From the NCBI GenBank assembly GCA_050186825.1, contig JBFWYD010000004.1, positions 178,434 through 242,433 of the forward strand: a DNA stretch of 64,000 nucleotides, in the 5' to 3' direction. The stretch's first letter is position 1. Each line of letters starts with the position of its first letter. The stretch comes from NORP233 sp050186825. Lineage in GTDB: Bacteria > Planctomycetota > J058. Shown piece by piece: positions 54,887 through 63,908 of the stretch. The position numbers and the translations under genes are program-made. The notes beneath the pieces were generated by a model. It was not told the DNA's origin. It saw only the letters and a list, made by a program, of their open reading frames with translations, and did no database searches.

Positions 54887-55297
54887 CTAGCGGTCCTCGA
54901 AGATCGGGTCGAAGTGGCGGCCGTTGCGCTCGCCGATCTCGATGATCTTCTCGCGGAGCTCGTCGCGGGTCGTGCGCTGCACGTTGTAGGTCACGACGTA
55001 CTTGCCGTCGCCCTCGTCCACCACGCAGTCGACCACGCCGCCGAGCTCCTTGAGCCCGCTGATGATCACGGGTGACTCGTGCCACTCGTCCTTCACGCCG
55101 GGGATCGAGAACTTCTCCCGCCGCACGCCAGCGTCGTGACGCTCGTGCCCCGGAGGGGGCGTGGGCTTGCGCGCCGGGCCGCCGCCGCAGCCGGTGAGCA
55201 GGACCGGGAGCAGCGCCAGCGGGGCCAAACGCGAGACGCCGCGCCCGCGGAGGCGGGGCGCGGCGTCTTCGCCGGAGCGAGCGTCGAGCGGCGACAC
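54887..55297 (-). CDS. lipoprotein with HMA-like ferredoxin fold
   Basis: A 136-residue lipoprotein: LAPLALLPVLLTGC signal, then VIISGLKELGGVVDCVVDEG and YVVTYNVQRTTRDELREKII, which resembles a heavy-metal-associated beta-alpha-beta domain without the CxxC metal site. GTG 55297 starts 2 nt after the stop of the roadblock gene, so they are cotranscribed. Function unknown. Confidence 0.65.
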   Translation of the reverse strand: MSPLDARSGEDAAPRLRGRGVSRLAPLALLPVLLTGCGGGPARKPTPPPGHERHDAGVRREKFSIPGVKDEWHESPVIISGLKELGGVVDCVVDEGDGKYVVTYNVQRTTRDELREKIIEIGERNGRHFDPIFEDR

Positions 55298-55299
55298 GC

Positions 55300-55824
55300 T
55301 CAGACGTCGCCGAACATGTCGTCGAGGACGTCGTCGAGCCCGGTCAGGCTGTCGCCCTCGAACACCGAGCGCTGCGGGTCCTTGCGGTTCTGGATCTCGT
55401 CGAAGATGCCCTGCAACTTCTCCACCAGCTCCTTGGTGTAGAAGCGCACCATGCCGGTGGTGGTCTCTTCCTGGTCGTAGATCGTGGCGAGGATGGTGCG
55501 GTTGCCCACCACCGAGAGCTGAATGCTCTCGTGCTTGCCCTCGTGGGTCAGGCTGGTGAACTCCTTCTCGCCGAGGATCTTCGCCACCTCCTTGGTGGCC
55601 GCCACCGAGCCCGCCACCAGCGCGGCGATGGTCTCGAGGTTGATCCCGTCGGTCGAGCCGACCTGGGTCACGGCGTGGCCTTCCACGTCGATCAGCATGT
55701 TGCAGCGCGACTTCGAGAGCTGCTGGTAGTTCTCCAGGCCCTTGTTGATGCGCTCGATGTCGTCCTCATAGAAGATGAGGCGCTGCTTGCGAAGCTTCTG
55801 GTCGGTCTCACTCGGCTTCATCAT
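55300..55824 (-). CDS. roadblock/LC7-domain protein (MglB-like)
   Basis: A 174-residue protein with an N-terminal helical extension and a roadblock/LC7 domain: ENYQQLSKSRCNMLIDVEGH, LETIAALVAGSVAATKEVAK, SIQLSVVGNRTILATIYDQE and VRFYTKELVEKL. Such proteins are partners or GAPs of small Ras-like GTPases. It lies downstream of the MglA-like GTPase gene on the same strand, 138 bp away. ATG 55824 follows GGAGACG. Confidence 0.88.
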   Translation of the reverse strand: MMKPSETDQKLRKQRLIFYEDDIERINKGLENYQQLSKSRCNMLIDVEGHAVTQVGSTDGINLETIAALVAGSVAATKEVAKILGEKEFTSLTHEGKHESIQLSVVGNRTILATIYDQEETTTGMVRFYTKELVEKLQGIFDEIQNRKDPQRSVFEGDSLTGLDDVLDDMFGDV

Positions 55825-55962
55825 CGCCGCGTCTCCTGCCGGGGGTGCGGGGCGCGAGGCCCCGCGGCACGGCTCCCAAGACTACCCGTTCCCTGACCGC
55901 TGACTTCCCTGCGGCCCGGCCAGGCGCGAAGCCGCCCGGCCAGAACCGCACGCCCATTCTAC

Positions 55963-57138
55963 TTACTGCGTCTTCTCGTCGCCCGTCTTCTCATCGGCGG
56001 TCTTCTCAGCGCCGGTCTTGTCCTCGCCGCCCGTCTTGACCTCGCCGGTCTTGGCGCCCGTCTTGTGCGGGCCGATGACCGGCTGCAGGTGCTGGTCATA
56101 GACGCTCTGCAGCGGGCCCAGCTTGCCCACGAAGCCCGCGCCGACGAAGCCGCCGGCCGCGAGGACCACCAGGATCAGCAGGATCGCGATGAACTTGCCA
56201 GCGCCGCCGCCCTTGGGCTCAGGCGCCTTCTCGGTGGGCTTCATGCCCCAGTCACGCGGCTTTGGGCCGTCCTCGCGGGAGGGCAGGCCGCTCGAGCGCT
56301 CCTCGCGGGCGGGGCGCTCTTCGCGAGCGGGGCGCTCCTCGCGAGCGGGACGCTCCTCGCGAGCGGGACGCTCCTCGCGAGCGGGACGCTCCTCGCGAGC
56401 GGGACGCTCCTCGCGCGCGGCGGGGCGCTCCTCGCGCGCCGGGGGCTTGGACTCCGGCTTCGGGGGCGCCGGCTCCGGCTCCGGCTCCTTCTCGACCGCG
56501 GCGGGCGGCGTGGACGCGGGGGCGCCGCCCTTCTTGCCCTTGGCGTCGAGCCCGTACTCCTTGTTGAGCTTCTCGAGGACCATCTGTGCCAGCTTCTTGA
56601 GCGTGGGGAACACGCCCTCGCCGGTCACGGCCACGGCCTCGAAGGTCGGCGCGGAGTACTTGTTGATCGCCTTGTCCAGGTCCTCGGGCGTCATGGCCGA
56701 GGGCAGGTCGCGCTTATTCCACTGCAAGACCATGGGGATGGTCTTGGGGTCGAGCCCCTGCTCGCGGAGGTTCTCCTCGAGGTTCGCGAAGGACTCGAGG
56801 TTCTCCTCCATCTTCTCAGGCTGGCTGTCGGCCACGAACACGACGCCGTCGGCGCCCTGGAGCACCAGCTTGCGGGTCGCGTTGTAGTAGACCTGGCCCG
56901 GCACGGTGTAGAGCTGGAACTTCGTGTTCATGCCGCCGACCTTGCCCAGCTCGAGCGGCATGTAATCGAAGAACAGGGTGCGGTCGCCCTCGGTCGCGAT
57001 CGAGGTCAGCTCACCCTTCTTGCTCGCCGGGGCCTTCTTGTGGACGACCTCCAGGTTGGTGGTCTTCCCCGAGAGCCCGGGCCCGTAGTAGACGAGCTTG
57101 CAGTTGATCTCTCGCTTGGCGAAGTTGATCTGAACCAT
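55963..57138 (-). CDS. MglA-like small GTPase with repeat linker and C-terminal membrane helix
   Basis: A 391-residue protein. Residues 1-195 are a Ras-like GTPase: P-loop GPGLSGKTTN (19-28), TSIATEGDRTLFFDYMPLEL, TVPGQVYYNATRKLVLQGAD, base-specific NKRD (about 140). This is the MglA/Arf-like bacterial group. A Pro/Glu linker then holds eight or more AREERP repeats (18-bp units, about 56290-56450), one membrane helix (FIAILLILVVLAAGGFVGAG, about 313-336) and a KTG-repeat tail. MglA itself is soluble, so this anchoring is unusual. ATG 57138 follows GGGAGAG. A 261-bp spacer without a gene separates it from the roadblock gene upstream. Confidence 0.9.
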   Translation of the reverse strand: MVQINFAKREINCKLVYYGPGLSGKTTNLEVVHKKAPASKKGELTSIATEGDRTLFFDYMPLELGKVGGMNTKFQLYTVPGQVYYNATRKLVLQGADGVVFVADSQPEKMEENLESFANLEENLREQGLDPKTIPMVLQWNKRDLPSAMTPEDLDKAINKYSAPTFEAVAVTGEGVFPTLKKLAQMVLEKLNKEYGLDAKGKKGGAPASTPPAAVEKEPEPEPAPPKPESKPPAREERPAAREERPAREERPAREERPAREERPAREERPAREERPAREERSSGLPSREDGPKPRDWGMKPTEKAPEPKGGGAGKFIAILLILVVLAAGGFVGAGFVGKLGPLQSVYDQHLQPVIGPHKTGAKTGEVKTGGEDKTGAEKTADEKTGDEKTQ

Positions 57139-57399
57139 TGCTCTCTCCCGATCCGTCGGGGCCCCCGCCCCCCGGTTCGGCTGGATTCTGCCTTCCGGCC
57201 CGAGCGCCTCGCGTCCGAGCCCGGCCCCGCGGGGGGCCACTTCCACTCCCGCTCGCGCACGCGCGCGAGCACGACACCCGCCCGCGCGAGGCGGGCTTCT
57301 TGCAGGGCTACCTCGCGAGGTCGCCGAAGCCAGGTGCACCATCCTCGCCCAAGAGGCGGGTCCGGCGCACCGTGGTTGTAAGTCCTGTCCCTGCCGAGG

Positions 57400-57750
57400 T
57401 CAAATCCGCTTGCCCATCCCGCGGATCTTGCGAGCCGCGGACTCAACCTCGATGAGGACCTGCTCCAGACTCATCTCCATCTTCGTGATCACGACCAGGT
57501 AGCCCACGTCCAGGTTGACGAAGACCATCCGGCCGTGGGCCGAAGTCATGGTGTATTGCTCGAAGGGCTTGCGCCCCAGCGCCTCCAGACCGCGCTCGGC
57601 CACCTGGATCACGTGCGAGCTGACGGCCGCCACGCTCTCCTTCTCCAGGTCGGGGCCGAGGGCCTCGGCGACGACGACGCCCTCTTTCGTGACGACCATC
57701 GAGCCCTTGACGCCGGCGACCTGGTTGAGGCTGACGAGGATGTCTTCCAT
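57400..57750 (-). CDS. roadblock/LC7-domain protein
   Basis: A 116-residue single-domain roadblock protein: LVSLNQVAGVKGSMVVTKEG, VAAVSSHVIQVAERGLEALG, GRMVFVNLDVGYLVVITKME and LEQVLIEVESAARKIRGMG. It fits the MglB/LC7 length exactly. It starts 5 nt after the TPR-roadblock gene stop and so is cotranscribed; probable partner of the MglA-like GTPase. Confidence 0.88.
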   Translation of the reverse strand: MEDILVSLNQVAGVKGSMVVTKEGVVVAEALGPDLEKESVAAVSSHVIQVAERGLEALGRKPFEQYTMTSAHGRMVFVNLDVGYLVVITKMEMSLEQVLIEVESAARKIRGMGKRI

Positions 57751-57755
57751 GGCCG

Positions 57756-58853
57756 CTAGAGGTAGAGCTCGTGCTCGATGAAGGTGTGGACCTCGTCGAG
57801 GAGGCGCGGCTTCTTGACCTTGTTGCTGGTCAGGACCGCGATCTTGAGCCGGTCGACGACGACCAGGTAGGTGCAGCCGTCGGCCGACTCGAAGAGCCCC
57901 TTCTCGAAGGTGGAGATGTCCATGCGTAGTGAGCACTCGATGGCGGCCGCGAACACCTTCCGCAGCGTATCTCCATCGGCCTTCGCGCTGGAGGGGTTGC
58001 CCGGGTGCGCCGCCAGGAGCTCGTCCGAAGGCCCGAGCACCAGGACCTTCTCCAGCCCCAGGACCTTCTCCTTGAGCAGCGGGAGCTTGCGCGCGAGCTG
58101 GTCGGGGTGGCGCGTGTAGCGGATCGCGAGCTGCCCGACCCCCTCGACGTGCCCGGCCGCCACCCGCCGCTCGAAGTCCTGCACCTGCTCCTTGAGCGTG
58201 CCGAACTTGCTCGGCTTGAGCTGCTGCAGCTTCTCGATCAGCGCCAGCGCCTTGCGGTCGTCGGGCGCGAACTCGAGGATCATCTCGGCCTTCTCGAGGG
58301 CCTGGGTGCGTGCGCCCACGGCCTCGTAGATCTCCGAGAGCTGGAAGAGCAGCCGGTAGTTCTCCCGATTGAGGTCGACGGCCTTCTCGAACAGCTCGAT
58401 CGCCTGCAGGCCGTCGGCCGCCCGCAGGTCGCGCTGGAAGCGCTCGTAGCGGATGTCGGCCAGGACGATGTAGTTGCCCTCGAAGTTGGGGTAGAGCTCG
58501 ACGCCCTTGCGTGCCAGCTCGATCGCCTGGTCGAGGTCGCGCATCTTCTTGTAGAGCCGGGCGAGCTTGTAGTAGGCCTTGGGGCCGGGCGCCTTGCGGA
58601 TCTCGTCGCGGCCGCTGCGCAGGTCGTCGGCGTGGTGCGCCCTGATCAGCCGCTTGTAGGCGCCCGAGAGCGACTCGGCGGCGGGGAACTCGAGGATCCC
58701 CTTCTCCGCCTCCTCGAGGGCCACGTCGAAGCGGTTGAGGTCGATGCACTTGTCGACGAAGCGAGCGATGGCCCAGGGGGTGCGCCCCTGCTGGAGCTCA
58801 CGACGGGCCTCCGCGAGCGCGCGCTTCGCCTTGAAGTCCGACCAAAGCCCCAT
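57756..58853 (-). CDS. TPR protein with C-terminal roadblock-like domain
   Basis: A 365-residue protein. Residues 1-230 are TPR repeats (AYYKLARLYKKMRDLDQAIE, LARKGVELYPNFEGNYIVLA, AIELFEKAVDLNRENYRLLF). The last 100 residues resemble half of a roadblock domain (CTYLVVVDRLKIAVLTSNKV then KKPRLLDEVHTFIEHEL). It could be an adaptor for the GTPase module. ATG 58853 opens the operon; the promoter is about 150 nt upstream. Confidence 0.78.
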   Translation of the reverse strand: MGLWSDFKAKRALAEARRELQQGRTPWAIARFVDKCIDLNRFDVALEEAEKGILEFPAAESLSGAYKRLIRAHHADDLRSGRDEIRKAPGPKAYYKLARLYKKMRDLDQAIELARKGVELYPNFEGNYIVLADIRYERFQRDLRAADGLQAIELFEKAVDLNRENYRLLFQLSEIYEAVGARTQALEKAEMILEFAPDDRKALALIEKLQQLKPSKFGTLKEQVQDFERRVAAGHVEGVGQLAIRYTRHPDQLARKLPLLKEKVLGLEKVLVLGPSDELLAAHPGNPSSAKADGDTLRKVFAAAIECSLRMDISTFEKGLFESADGCTYLVVVDRLKIAVLTSNKVKKPRLLDEVHTFIEHELYL

Positions 58854-59011
58854 GCTGAGGGGATCCTCCGCTTCGCAGACGGTGCCCCGCCCGCGATCCA
58901 CCCCGTCTCGCCCGGCCTGACGCGCTGCGACCCCGATGGACCCGTGCGCGTTCCCGGACGAGGCACCCTTCCGTAGTCCTTTGAGAGACAAAGACTTCTG
59001 GGTGCCGCGGT

Positions 59012-59041
59012 GGTATAGCACCGACTTCGCCCCGGTGTCAA
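59012..59041 (-). promoter_or_regulatory. promoter of the TPR-roadblock-GTPase operon
   Basis: Minus-strand TTGACA (59036-59041), 18-bp spacer, TATACC (59012-59017). This is one of the best sigma-70 matches in the window. Confidence 0.75.
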
Positions 59042-59150
59042 GGCGTGCATGGCTTGGAAACTTTGCGCTGGCGGGACCCCGAGACCGCATCCCACCGGGC
59101 CTTCCGCCCCGCCCGAGGCCAGCGACGCGCGGGCTGTATCCTGAGGCGCC

Positions 59151-61673
59151 ATGCCCCACCCCGCACAGCCCAGGCGCGACCCCCTCGCCGTGGCCCTGGT
59201 GGTGGCGACCGGCCTCCTGCTCGCGGCCTGGTGCCTGCGCGAGGACGTCCAGCCCGACCTCTACTTCCACTTGGCGGCCGGGCGCTGGATCTGGGAGCAC
59301 GGGCTGCCGCAGCGCAACGTGTTCCTCGCCCCGCATCCGGACCATCGCTTCGTCGACCACGAGTGGCTGTTCCAGGCCCTGGCCTGGCCCGCCTGGCAGC
59401 TCGGCGGGGCGCGCCTGCTCGCGCTCGCCAAGGGCCTGGCGGTGCTGGCGGGCTTCGCCGCGCTCGCGGCGGCCACCCGGCGGCGCGGTCCGCGTCTGCG
59501 ATGGGCGGTGCTCGCCGCCGCGACCTTGCTCGCGGGGGGCCGCTTCGTGCTCCGCCCGGAGGTCGTGTCCCTGGCCTGCGCCGCCGGCTTCACATGGGCG
59601 CTGACGCGCCTCGAGGAGCGCGGCCCCTCCCGCCGGATGCTGATCGTGTTGCCGTCGGTGCAGCTCCTGTGGAGCAACGCGCACGGCTTCTCCCTGCTCG
59701 GTCCCGCCCTCGTGCTTGTGACCCTCGCCGCGCGCCTGGCTCACGCGGGCCTGCGCCGCGCGCGCGGCGACGCGCCGCCGCCCGAGGAGCGCCGCGCCCT
59801 CGGCGGGCTGGCCGCGCTCGCCGGGGCGGTGTGCCTGGCCTCGCTCCTGAACCCCTACGGGCTCGAGGCCGCGCTCTACCCCTTCCTGGTCCTCTTGCGC
59901 ACCGGTCAGGACGCCGCGAGCGCGGGCCTCAACTACCAGGTCGTGGAGCTCTGGAGCCCCTTCCACCCGGCGCTCGCGGGGCAGCCCGAGGTCGTGCTGT
60001 TCAAGCTCTGGCTGCTCGCGGCGGCCCCCCTGTGGCTGCTCGCCCTGGCGCGCGGCCGGAGCAGCCCGGGCGAGGGGGCGCGCGCCGCCCTGCTCTGCGC
60101 GAGCTCGCTCCTCTACGTGCGCAACCTGCCCTTCGCCGCGGTCGGCCTGGCGCCGATCACGGTCGCCGGGCTCGGCGCGCTGGACGAGCTCGCGCGCGCG
60201 CGCCTCGCCGCCCCCGTCCACGAGCGCGGCCGGCGCGCGCTGACCGCGCTCGCGGCGCTCGCCGCGCTCCTGCTCGCGCGCGCGGTGGCCGCCGACGAGC
60301 TCCACCAGAACGCCAGCTACGACCCACGCCCGGGCACGGGCCTGGGCGAGTTCACCGCTTACCCCGAGGCCGCGGCCGCGCTCGACGCCCGCCCTGGCGC
60401 CAAGGCGCTGTTCAACAACTTCGGCGCCGGGCACTACCTGATCTGGGCGCGCGGCGAGCGCCCGCCCCTGCCCTGGATCTGCGGCAACACCGACCTCTAT
60501 CCGGGCGCGCACCTGCGCCGTTACGCCGAGGCCTTCCGCGGCGAGCGCCCGCTCGGCCGGCTGCTCGACGAGGAGGGCGTCACGCACGTCCTCCTCGACC
60601 ACCGCGTCGAGACCCCCGACCACGTGATCGCGGCGCTGCTGCGCGACCCGGCCTGGGCCCTGATCCACGCCGACCGCCGGGCGCTGCTCTTCGAGCGCGG
60701 CGGGACCCCCCTCGACCTCGCGGCCCTGGCCCGCGCGGCGCAGGGCTGGCGCTTTCCCAGCGAAGAGGAGGACCGCTTCGCGCCCACGCGCCTGCTCCGC
60801 GCGCTGCACCTCCTGCCGCGGCGCGCGCCCAACCCGCTGCACCGCCTCCAGACCGCGCAGCTCCTGGGGCGGCTGGGGCGCGTCGAGGAGGCCCTGGCCC
60901 TGGCGCGCGCGGCGGAGCGGCTGGCGCCCGACTCGCCGCTCGTGCTGCGCGTCCTCGCCGACCTCGAGGAGGCCGCGGGCCGCGACGCGAGCGAGCGCTG
61001 GCGGAGCCTGGCCGCCGCCACACCGGAGGACTCCTTGCCCTGGATCAAGCTCGGGCTGACCGCCCTGCGGCGTGGAGACGCGCTCTCGGCCCGGCGTGGC
61101 TTCGAGGCGGCGCTCGCGCGCGACCCGACCTCGCCGCTGGCCATCCAGGACCTGCTCGCGGCCCTGGAGGTCGGCGGCGATGCGCTGGGGATCCGCGCGA
61201 CCCTGAGCCAGGCGCGCCTCGAGCCGGGGCGACGCGACTACTACCTCGGCGTGGCGGCCGGGCTGGAGGAGGACTGGGCCGCGGCGGCCACGCACCTCGA
61301 GGCGGCCGTCGGCGCGACGCCCGACCTCGGACCCGCCCTCAGCCGCCTGGCCGAGGCCCAGGGTCGCCTGGGGCGCTGGTCCGCCGCCGAGGAGACCTGG
61401 GGGCGCCTGTGCCGGGCCACCCCCGAGGACGCCTCGGCCTGGCGCGCCCTCGGCCGGGTGCGCCGGGTCCGCGGCGACGACGCGGGCGCCCTCGCCGCCT
61501 GGGACCGCGCGGCGCGCGCCGACCCGCGCGAGCTCGAGGCCCTGCTCCTGAGCGGGGCGCTCCACGCCACGCGCGGGGAGCGCGCGCCCGCCCAGGCGGC
61601 CCTGGCCGAGGGCCGCCGGCGCGCACCGCGCGATCCCCGCCTGGACAAGCTCGCCGCGCTCATCACGCGCTGA
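59151..61673 (+). CDS. polytopic membrane protein with C-terminal TPR repeats
   Basis: An 840-residue protein. Residues 1-390 contain about ten membrane helices with a conserved-looking loop (QPDLYFHLAAGRWIWEHGLP, then FVDHEWLFQALAW), resembling GT39-type or O-antigen-ligase-like proteins. A periplasmic domain follows (GAKALFNNFGAGHYLIWARG). Residues 560-840 are TPR repeats (LGRLGRVEEALALARAAERL and others). It may act in glycan transfer at the envelope; no catalytic motif is certain. ATG 59151 is 8 nt after TATCCT, without a ribosome site, so it may be leaderless. Confidence 0.75.
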   Translation: MPHPAQPRRDPLAVALVVATGLLLAAWCLREDVQPDLYFHLAAGRWIWEHGLPQRNVFLAPHPDHRFVDHEWLFQALAWPAWQLGGARLLALAKGLAVLAGFAALAAATRRRGPRLRWAVLAAATLLAGGRFVLRPEVVSLACAAGFTWALTRLEERGPSRRMLIVLPSVQLLWSNAHGFSLLGPALVLVTLAARLAHAGLRRARGDAPPPEERRALGGLAALAGAVCLASLLNPYGLEAALYPFLVLLRTGQDAASAGLNYQVVELWSPFHPALAGQPEVVLFKLWLLAAAPLWLLALARGRSSPGEGARAALLCASSLLYVRNLPFAAVGLAPITVAGLGALDELARARLAAPVHERGRRALTALAALAALLLARAVAADELHQNASYDPRPGTGLGEFTAYPEAAAALDARPGAKALFNNFGAGHYLIWARGERPPLPWICGNTDLYPGAHLRRYAEAFRGERPLGRLLDEEGVTHVLLDHRVETPDHVIAALLRDPAWALIHADRRALLFERGGTPLDLAALARAAQGWRFPSEEEDRFAPTRLLRALHLLPRRAPNPLHRLQTAQLLGRLGRVEEALALARAAERLAPDSPLVLRVLADLEEAAGRDASERWRSLAAATPEDSLPWIKLGLTALRRGDALSARRGFEAALARDPTSPLAIQDLLAALEVGGDALGIRATLSQARLEPGRRDYYLGVAAGLEEDWAAAATHLEAAVGATPDLGPALSRLAEAQGRLGRWSAAEETWGRLCRATPEDASAWRALGRVRRVRGDDAGALAAWDRAARADPRELEALLLSGALHATRGERAPAQAALAEGRRRAPRDPRLDKLAALITR

Positions 61674-61711
61674 CCGAACACGAGCCGAACCATCATCGTG
61701 GGGATCGAGGA

Positions 61712-61740
61712 TTGATTTCCCTGCGCGCTGCCCGTATCCT
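61712..61740 (+). promoter_or_regulatory. promoter upstream of the ExeA-like gene
   Basis: TTGATT (61712-61717), 17-bp spacer, TATCCT (61735-61740). If this drives the ATPase gene, the leader is about 545 nt. Confidence 0.6.
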
Positions 61741-62291
61741 CCCCGCCGCTCGTGATCTACCCATCCGCGCTGCCCACGTGGCGCTCGGTGGGGTCAACAC
61801 GGAGAGCCTTTGAAGGGGCGCGCTTCGACGCCCGCTGCAGGCCTGGAGCCCGCGGCAGGCGCAGCCCAGCGAGAACACCGGCCCGCCGCCGCTCGCATCC
61901 GTCCGGCGGCGACCGAAGCCTGGCTGCGCCAGCGGCCAAGCGAAACCGCCCTCCATCGGCTCGTCCGCGCGCGAGCGGACTCGATCCATTCATCCCCCTG
62001 GCTCGTGGAGTCCAGGGATCACCCACCGTGTCCCCTCGCTGGGGACCTAAGAACGCGGCGCACCTACCGTCGCCTGTCCTGCCCTGCCCGCGCAGGCCGA
62101 CGACGTCTCTGGCGACCTCGCCCGGCGAGCATCATGCTCCCAGGCGCCCGGTCGCCCCTCACGGCTCGACCCACCCCCAGAGCCCCACTCTCGCAGTGGG
62201 GGGGGCCTTGGCTCGAGCGACCGTGGGACCCGACCCCCGAAGTCGACGCTCGGGGCACCAGGCGAGGGAGCGCGCCGCCTGGAGCATCGTC
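61741..62291 (+). other. long untranslated leader region
   Basis: About 550 bp without a convincing gene, although the frame of the ATPase stays open. A 7-bp hairpin CCCCACT/AGTGGGG is at 62183-62201, and a family E repeat (GGGGGGGCC, GCGACCGTGGG, CACCAGGC) at 62198-62275. It may be regulatory RNA. Confidence 0.5.
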
Positions 62292-63908
62292 ATGTACGAA
62301 GAGAAGTGGAACCTCTCCCAGAAGCCCTTCGAGAACGACCTCGACCTCTCGTTCTTCTTCCAGGGCGCCAAGCATCACAAGGAGGCCCACGTCCGCCTGA
62401 TCTACGCCGCCGAGCAGCGCAAGTCGCTGGTGCTGCTGATCGGTGAGAGCGGGGTCGGCAAGAGCTACGTGGTCGCCACCGCCGCCGCGGAGCTGGCCGA
62501 GCGCAAGCTCTCCACCGCGCGCGTCTCGGTCGCCGGCCTCGAGGCGCCGGCCTTCGCCCGCGCGGTCGCCCTGGCCTTCGGCCTCGAGCCCGCCGCGACT
62601 CGCGAGGAGGCCTTCGCGCAGCTCGAGGGCGCGCTCGCCAAGCACGCCGCCAAGTCGCACTCGGTGCTGTTCCTCGACAACTTCGAGGCGGCCGACGCGC
62701 GGCTGCTCGATGAGGTCCGCACCCTGCTCGACCTCGCGGCCCCCAACGGTCGCTCGACCCTGACCGTGGTCCTGGTCGGCCACCCGCGCCTGCGCGGGAT
62801 CCTCAAGCGCCGCACCGGCTTGGTCCAGCGGCTCGAGGTCGGCTACGACCTCAGCCCCTTCGAGGCGGACGAGGCGCGCGCTTACGTCGCGCATCGCCTG
62901 GAGATCGCGGGCGGCAGCGCCGAGGTCTTCGAGGAGGAGGCCCTCGACAAGGTGATCGAGGCCGCGGGCGGCTACCCCCGCTTGCTCAACCGGATCTGCG
63001 ACCTCGGCCTGTTCATGGGCAAGTTCGACGACACCGAGACGGTCGGCGCCCAGCAGATCTCGATCGCGCTCCAGGAGCTGGCCGAGCTGAAGAAGATCGG
63101 CACCGGCGGCCAGGGCGGCGACGACCACGGCGAGCGCGGCGAGCGCGGCGGCCGTGAGCGTGGCGGCCGCGGGCGCGAGCGCGGCGAGCGCGGCGGGCGC
63201 GAGCGCGGCGAGCGCGGCGGGCGCGAGCGCGGCGAGCGCGGCGAGCGCGGCGAGCGTGGCGAGCGTGGTGAGCGTGGCGAGCGTGGCGAGCGCGGCGGCC
63301 GGGGTCGCGAGCGCGAGCGCGAGCGCGAGCGCGAGGACGAGGACGAGGACGGCCGCCGCCGCCGGCGGCGGCGCCGTGGCCGCGGCCGTGGCCGCGACGG
63401 CGAGCGCGAGGACGAGGACGAGGCCGGCGCTCCGGAGGGGGCCGAGGGCGGCGACGACGGCGGCGAGTACGACTTCAACGCCGACGAGATCGACAGCATC
63501 AACGAGATCATCGGCGGCCTGAAGGTGATGCCCAGCAGCGGCCGGCGCCGCCGCGGCAAGGGCGCGCGCGCGGAGCGCGGCGACCCCCTCCGCTACTTCG
63601 ACTCGGCCTCGGGCGAGGTCGACGGTGAGGCCGAGGCCGAGGCGGAGGCCGAGGTCGACGGTGAGGCCGAGGGCGACGAGGGCGAGGGCGAGGAGCGCAG
63701 CGGTCGCCGCCGCCGGCGTCGCGGTCGCGGCGGCCGTGGCCGTCGCGAGGAGTCGGCCGCGGCCGACGCCAGCGACGAGGCGGAAGGCTTCAGCACGGGC
63801 CTCGACGCGACCGCGCCGGCGCGCGCCGAGGCGGCGCCTGCCGCCGCCCCCGCCGCCGCCGCCCCGGCGCGCGGTGAGGAGGACGGCTTCGCGGCCGGCC
63901 TCGACTAG
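62292..63908 (+). CDS. ExeA-like AAA+ ATPase with RGG/RGE-rich disordered tail
   Basis: A 538-residue protein. Residues 1-275 match the ExeA/GspA AAA group: KWNLSQKPFENDLDLSFFF, Walker A LIGESGVGKSYV near 49-60, Walker B HSVLFLDNFEAADARLL, and GGYPRLLNRICDLGLFMG. The remaining 260 residues are low complexity: GERGERGGRERG-type repeats, an Asp/Glu/Arg block, a short ordered stretch (DEIDSINEIIGGLKVMPSSG), more acidic repeats and an Ala-rich end. RGG-like tails often bind RNA or drive condensation. ATG 62292 is the start of homology. No secretion genes are adjacent. Confidence 0.85.
   Translation: MYEEKWNLSQKPFENDLDLSFFFQGAKHHKEAHVRLIYAAEQRKSLVLLIGESGVGKSYVVATAAAELAERKLSTARVSVAGLEAPAFARAVALAFGLEPAATREEAFAQLEGALAKHAAKSHSVLFLDNFEAADARLLDEVRTLLDLAAPNGRSTLTVVLVGHPRLRGILKRRTGLVQRLEVGYDLSPFEADEARAYVAHRLEIAGGSAEVFEEEALDKVIEAAGGYPRLLNRICDLGLFMGKFDDTETVGAQQISIALQELAELKKIGTGGQGGDDHGERGERGGRERGGRGRERGERGGRERGERGGRERGERGERGERGERGERGERGERGGRGREREREREREDEDEDGRRRRRRRRGRGRGRDGEREDEDEAGAPEGAEGGDDGGEYDFNADEIDSINEIIGGLKVMPSSGRRRRGKGARAERGDPLRYFDSASGEVDGEAEAEAEAEVDGEAEGDEGEGEERSGRRRRRRGRGGRGRREESAAADASDEAEGFSTGLDATAPARAEAAPAAAPAAAAPARGEEDGFAAGLD

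Noticed and set aside
57756..61565. 1269-residue protein ending in the TPR-roadblock domain
   Set aside because: The upstream 900 codons are antisense to the membrane-TPR gene, and a promoter and ATG lie at 59041 and 58853.
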